This document shows, in pieces, positions 61,452 through 64,000 of a DNA stretch of 64,000 bases; the stretch's first letter is position 1; each line of letters starts with the position of its first letter. Below the pieces are notes generated by a model, which was not told where the DNA came from, searched no databases, and saw nothing but the letters and a program-made list of their open reading frames with translations. The position numbers and the translations under genes are program-made. Source of the stretch: Modestobacter sp. VKM Ac-2985 (GTDB taxonomy: Bacteria > Actinomycetota > Actinomycetes > Mycobacteriales > Geodermatophilaceae); assembly GCF_026967925.1 (NCBI RefSeq), contig NZ_JAPVBI010000003.1, forward strand, positions 127,070 through 191,069, given 5' to 3'.

Positions 61452-61759
61452 CCGCTCACTCTCCGTACGTGGCTGGGCCTCCCCGACCCGGTGCCCTGAC
61501 CGAGTCGTCGTCCCGCACGAAGGGCGTTCGCAGCGCGGTCACCCGCCGGATGTCGGATCTCGCCGATTCACGTTCTGTCACCGCGCACCATCTCGACGTA
61601 GCGAGCATGCGCCGGGGCCGTCCAGTGCGGGCGACGACCCATCCGGAAGCGGCGGCCACGCCGAACCCCGCACGGTCGACCGATCCGAGGTCGGCCCGCA
61701 CGCGCACACCGTGCCGCTCCGACCGGAGCTCGGCCGCGATGGACCTGGGAGATGGTGGG
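61452..61759. other. gap between divergent genes
   Basis: About 308 bases; both promoters must lie here but no clear hexamer pair, coding frame or dyad was picked out. Confidence 0.4.
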
Positions 61760-62515
61760 ATGCGCAGGACATGGACGGTCCTCGGTGCACTGGTGCTCGT
61801 CCTCCTCGCGGCCGGGCCGGCGGCGGCCGGACCGCCGAGGCAGGTGTCGGGGCAGCTCACCGACGACAGCGTCGTGATCGGCGCTGCCGGTCGACAGGTC
61901 GTCCAGCAGGCGGTGGACCGGCTGGCGGCCGAACGCGACATCAGGCTGCACACCGTCCTCGTCTCCGACTTCGACGCCGTGCCGGCCGGTGAGTGGGCTC
62001 GACGGACCGCCGAGCTGTCCGGGCTCGGTGACTCGGACCTCCTCCTCGCGGTGGCCGTCGGAGGGGGCGCGTACGACTACGGGTGGTGGGTGGCCGAGGG
62101 GTCCCCGCTGCCCGTGGCCGACGTCGACGCCGTGCTGACCAGTGCGGTGGTCCCGGACCTGGCGGCGCGGGACTGGACCGCCGCGGTCGTCACGCTGGCC
62201 GAGCAGCTCCGGTCCCTCCCCGAGACGGTGGCGGGCCCGGAGACGCCGGCGGCCGGTTCCGAGACGGCGGCCGGTTCCGGGACCGCGACTGACTCCGGGA
62301 CCGCGACCGATTCCGGGACCGCGACCGACTCCGACGCTGAGGCCGACTCCGACACGGCGACGGACACCACCATGGCGATGAGCGACGAGGCGCCGGGGAG
62401 CACCCTGCCGTGGTCGGGGACGACCACGCTGGTCGTGCTGGGCATCTTCGCGGTCGTGCTCGTGAGCGGTCACCTCCTCTCCCGTCGCAACGACTCGAGC
62501 AGTTCGACGCGCTAG
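61760..62515 (+). CDS. TPM-domain exported membrane protein
   Basis: A 251-residue protein. Signal peptide (LVLVLLAAGPAAAGP), then a TPM (YgcG/MOLO1-type) domain in residues 30-150: LTDDSVVIGAAGRQVVQQAVDRLAAERDIRLHTVLVSDF, DLLLAVAVGGG. A Thr/Ser/Asp-rich linker with SGTATD repeats follows, then one transmembrane helix and a short basic end. TPM proteins are linked to membrane-protein repair or phosphatase activity; role here unknown. ATG 61760 is chosen (GGGAG upstream); in-frame ATG 61739 adds seven residues. Confidence 0.8.
   Translation: MRRTWTVLGALVLVLLAAGPAAAGPPRQVSGQLTDDSVVIGAAGRQVVQQAVDRLAAERDIRLHTVLVSDFDAVPAGEWARRTAELSGLGDSDLLLAVAVGGGAYDYGWWVAEGSPLPVADVDAVLTSAVVPDLAARDWTAAVVTLAEQLRSLPETVAGPETPAAGSETAAGSGTATDSGTATDSGTATDSDAEADSDTATDTTMAMSDEAPGSTLPWSGTTTLVVLGIFAVVLVSGHLLSRRNDSSSSTR
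62276..62329 (+). repeat. 18-base tandem repeat in the TPM gene
   Basis: Three copies of TCCGGGACCGCGAC(T/C)GA(C/T), each 18 bases, coding for SGTATD. In frame, so copy changes would lengthen or shorten the linker without breaking the gene. Confidence 0.8.
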
Positions 62516-62749
62516 CCGCGCGCACGCCTGGCGCTGCGCCTGGCGTGGCGGTGCAGGCGCAGGCGCAGGCGCAGGGCAAGTGGGCCATCAAGGTCAACCG
62601 CAGGACCGCCACGGACAAGGTCCCCCGCGGGCCGGTGTGCTGCCATGTGTGCAGGTGAACGGGCAGGCCGGGGAGCCGGCCACCGAACCGGCCCGGACGG
62701 CGTCAGCACCCGGACATCCGCCGAGGTCCGGGAGACGCCGGGAGACGGG

Positions 62750-63727
62750 GTGTCCGTGGAGCAGCTGAGGGGACCGCGCGGCACCGTCGTCCAGGGCTAC
62801 CTGGGCGAGGCAACCGGGTCGGTGGCGCCGGACGCGGTCCTCCTGCACGGCCCGGCGCGGTGGGCGGGGCTGAGCGCACGCTCCTGGCTCCTGGGCCAGA
62901 TCCCGGCCTGCGAGTTCCGGGACCGCGCCGACGTGGTGGTGACCCCGGTCCCCGCCACCCGCCGCCTCCCCGGCCACTGCCTGGGCGTGCTGCTGGAGGG
63001 CGCGGGGACGCTGCAGCAGTGCGGGCCGGACGGCGTGGACCGGACGGTGCTGCTGGGCCCGGACCGGGTGGTGCTCTACTCCCGCAGCCGGCCGTTCCGG
63101 CTGCGGGTCCGCGGCCCCTACCGCTACCTCGTCCTCGAGGTGACCCCCGCGGTGCTGGGCGTCAGCCAGGAGGTGCTGCGCACGGCCGCCGCCGCCGACG
63201 AACTGTCCGCCGCCCCCTCGGCCCGGGTGCTGGCCGGGCTGCTGGCCCAGCTCCCCGACCAGTTCGCCGGGCTGTCGGCCCAGCAGCGTCTGGTGACCGC
63301 GGACGCGGTGACCGGACTGCTGGCGGGGCACGTCCGGGCGGCCGCGGGAGCCGGCGGCCACCGCGACGAGCTGTTCGAGGCCCTCCTGCGGTGGATCGAC
63401 GACCGGCTCGGCGACCCGGACCTCTCCCCCGGCACGATCGCCGCCGCACACCACATCTCCACCCGGCAGCTGCACAAGGTCTTCAGCCGGCACGCGCTCA
63501 CCGTCGCCGGCCACGTGCGCGCCCGGCGGCTGGCCCTGGTGCGCCGTGACCTCGGGGACCCCGCCCGGCGGGGCGAGCCGGTCGCCGCGATCGCCCGCCG
63601 CTGGGGGATCGTCGACGCGTCCCACCTCAGCAAGGCGTTCCGGACCCGCTACGGCCTGAGCCCTCGGGAGCACCGCGAGCGGGCCGCCTGTGCCGTCGGT
63701 GACCTGAGCACGACGTCCGCTCGCTGA
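62750..63727 (+). CDS. AraC-family transcriptional regulator
   Basis: A 325-residue regulator. Residues 15-200 form an AraC-binding-like (cupin) domain (SWLLGQIPACEFRDRADVVVTP, HCLGVLLEGAGTLQQ). The C-terminal two-HTH domain: DPDLSPGTIAAAHHISTRQLHKVFSRHALTVAGHVRARRLALVRRDL and VAAIARRWGIVDASHLSKAFRTRYGLSPREHR. GTG chosen with GGGAG five bases upstream. Converges with another AraC gene. Confidence 0.9.
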   Translation: MSVEQLRGPRGTVVQGYLGEATGSVAPDAVLLHGPARWAGLSARSWLLGQIPACEFRDRADVVVTPVPATRRLPGHCLGVLLEGAGTLQQCGPDGVDRTVLLGPDRVVLYSRSRPFRLRVRGPYRYLVLEVTPAVLGVSQEVLRTAAAADELSAAPSARVLAGLLAQLPDQFAGLSAQQRLVTADAVTGLLAGHVRAAAGAGGHRDELFEALLRWIDDRLGDPDLSPGTIAAAHHISTRQLHKVFSRHALTVAGHVRARRLALVRRDLGDPARRGEPVAAIARRWGIVDASHLSKAFRTRYGLSPREHRERAACAVGDLSTTSAR

Positions 63728-63746
63728 ACCGGGCGCCGGTCCGGGG

Positions 63747-64000
63747 TCAGGGCCGCGCGTCCCCCGTCGGCAGGGGTGCCTGGCCGTGCTGCAGCGCCGT
63801 CCTGCGGAACGTCTGCGGAGCCTGCCCGAACGACCGGGCGAACGCCCGCGAGAACACGCTCGGGTCCCGGATGCCCCACCGGGCCGCGATGGCGGACACC
63901 GGGACGTCGACGTTCCGCGGGTGCAGCAGCTCCTCGCGGATCCGTTCGAGCCGCTTCGTCCGGACGTACCCGGTGACCGTCGTCCCGTGGTCGGCGAAGA
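63747..64000 (-). CDS. AraC-family regulator, C-terminal part (cut by window end)
   Basis: The visible 84 codons give the C-terminal HTH of an AraC protein: VTGYVRTKRLERIREELLHP and ISAIAARWGIRDPSVFSRAFARSFGQAPQTFRRTALQHG. The N-terminus lies beyond 64000. Its HTH resembles that of the convergent neighbour, so the pair may be related by duplication. Confidence 0.85.
   Translation of the reverse strand, partial: FADHGTTVTGYVRTKRLERIREELLHPRNVDVPVSAIAARWGIRDPSVFSRAFARSFGQAPQTFRRTALQHGQAPLPTGDARP

Noticed and set aside
62516-62650. GCAGGC-type short repeats and a small frame
   Set aside because: Simple sequence of a few six-base units; no CRISPR-like spacing and no convincing start.

Overview
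The window is very GC-rich, gene-dense DNA of an actinobacterium. It carries a mycothiol gene (mshC) inside a conserved actinobacterial block: phosphomutase-like phosphatase, DUF3090, SCO1664-like, mshC and PAC2. An S4 of the Streptomyces type, GTG starts, and several TANNNT boxes 5-8 bases upstream of start codons (leaderless transcripts) agree with this. The mix of families suggests Geodermatophilaceae or a relative; that placement is an inference.

0-8 kb: a CHRD-domain surface protein, a CopC/CopD copper pair (CopD carries a C-terminal cupredoxin-like domain), and B12-dependent methionine synthase metH with a 25-codon leader ORF. 7-23.6 kb is mostly core genome: PAC2, an HD phosphohydrolase coupled to mshC, a VOC protein, SCO1664-like, DUF3090, a phosphatase, uppP, an aldo/keto reductase, a RecD2-like helicase, a GlsB-type stress membrane protein, a DUF2470 protein and rpsD sharing an IdeR/DtxR iron box, small proteins, a quinone reductase, a GAF-ANTAR protein, an SDR and an M20 peptidase, ending at tRNA-Leu(GAG).

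23.7-33 kb is accessory. It begins at the tRNA and ends at a degenerate copy of the tRNA 3' end plus its downstream hairpin. In between lie a GIY-YIG protein, an alpha/beta-hydrolase remnant, an FMN alpha-hydroxyacid oxidase, a LIV-type ABC importer (LivM and LivG fused), a RelE remnant and a YefM-RelE toxin-antitoxin pair. 33-39.5 kb is a catabolic cluster: gntR-hyuA-hyuB-amidohydrolase, divergent from an isocitrate-lyase-family gene. HyuAB plus an N-carbamoylsarcosine-amidase-like enzyme resembles the N-methylhydantoin (creatinine) route; the importer and oxidase may serve the same substrate.

39.5-64 kb is mixed: an MFS exporter, DUF4383 and VOC proteins, a single CbbX/SpoVK-like AAA ATPase, an MMPL transporter divergent from a NarL-type two-component system, a glutaminase-STAS fusion, an F420-reductase-like protein, a P450, a CapA-like lipoprotein, a tyrosinase with a separately encoded partner domain, a MerR regulator, an acyl-CoA dehydrogenase, a glycerophosphodiesterase with a coupled micro-ORF, a membrane acyltransferase-like protein, a TPM-domain protein and two convergent AraC regulators (the second cut by the window end). 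A short dispersed repeat occurs at about 31.5, 32.9, 42.65 and 54.05 kb, always in gaps between genes. No rRNA, CRISPR array, insertion sequence or integrase was found.
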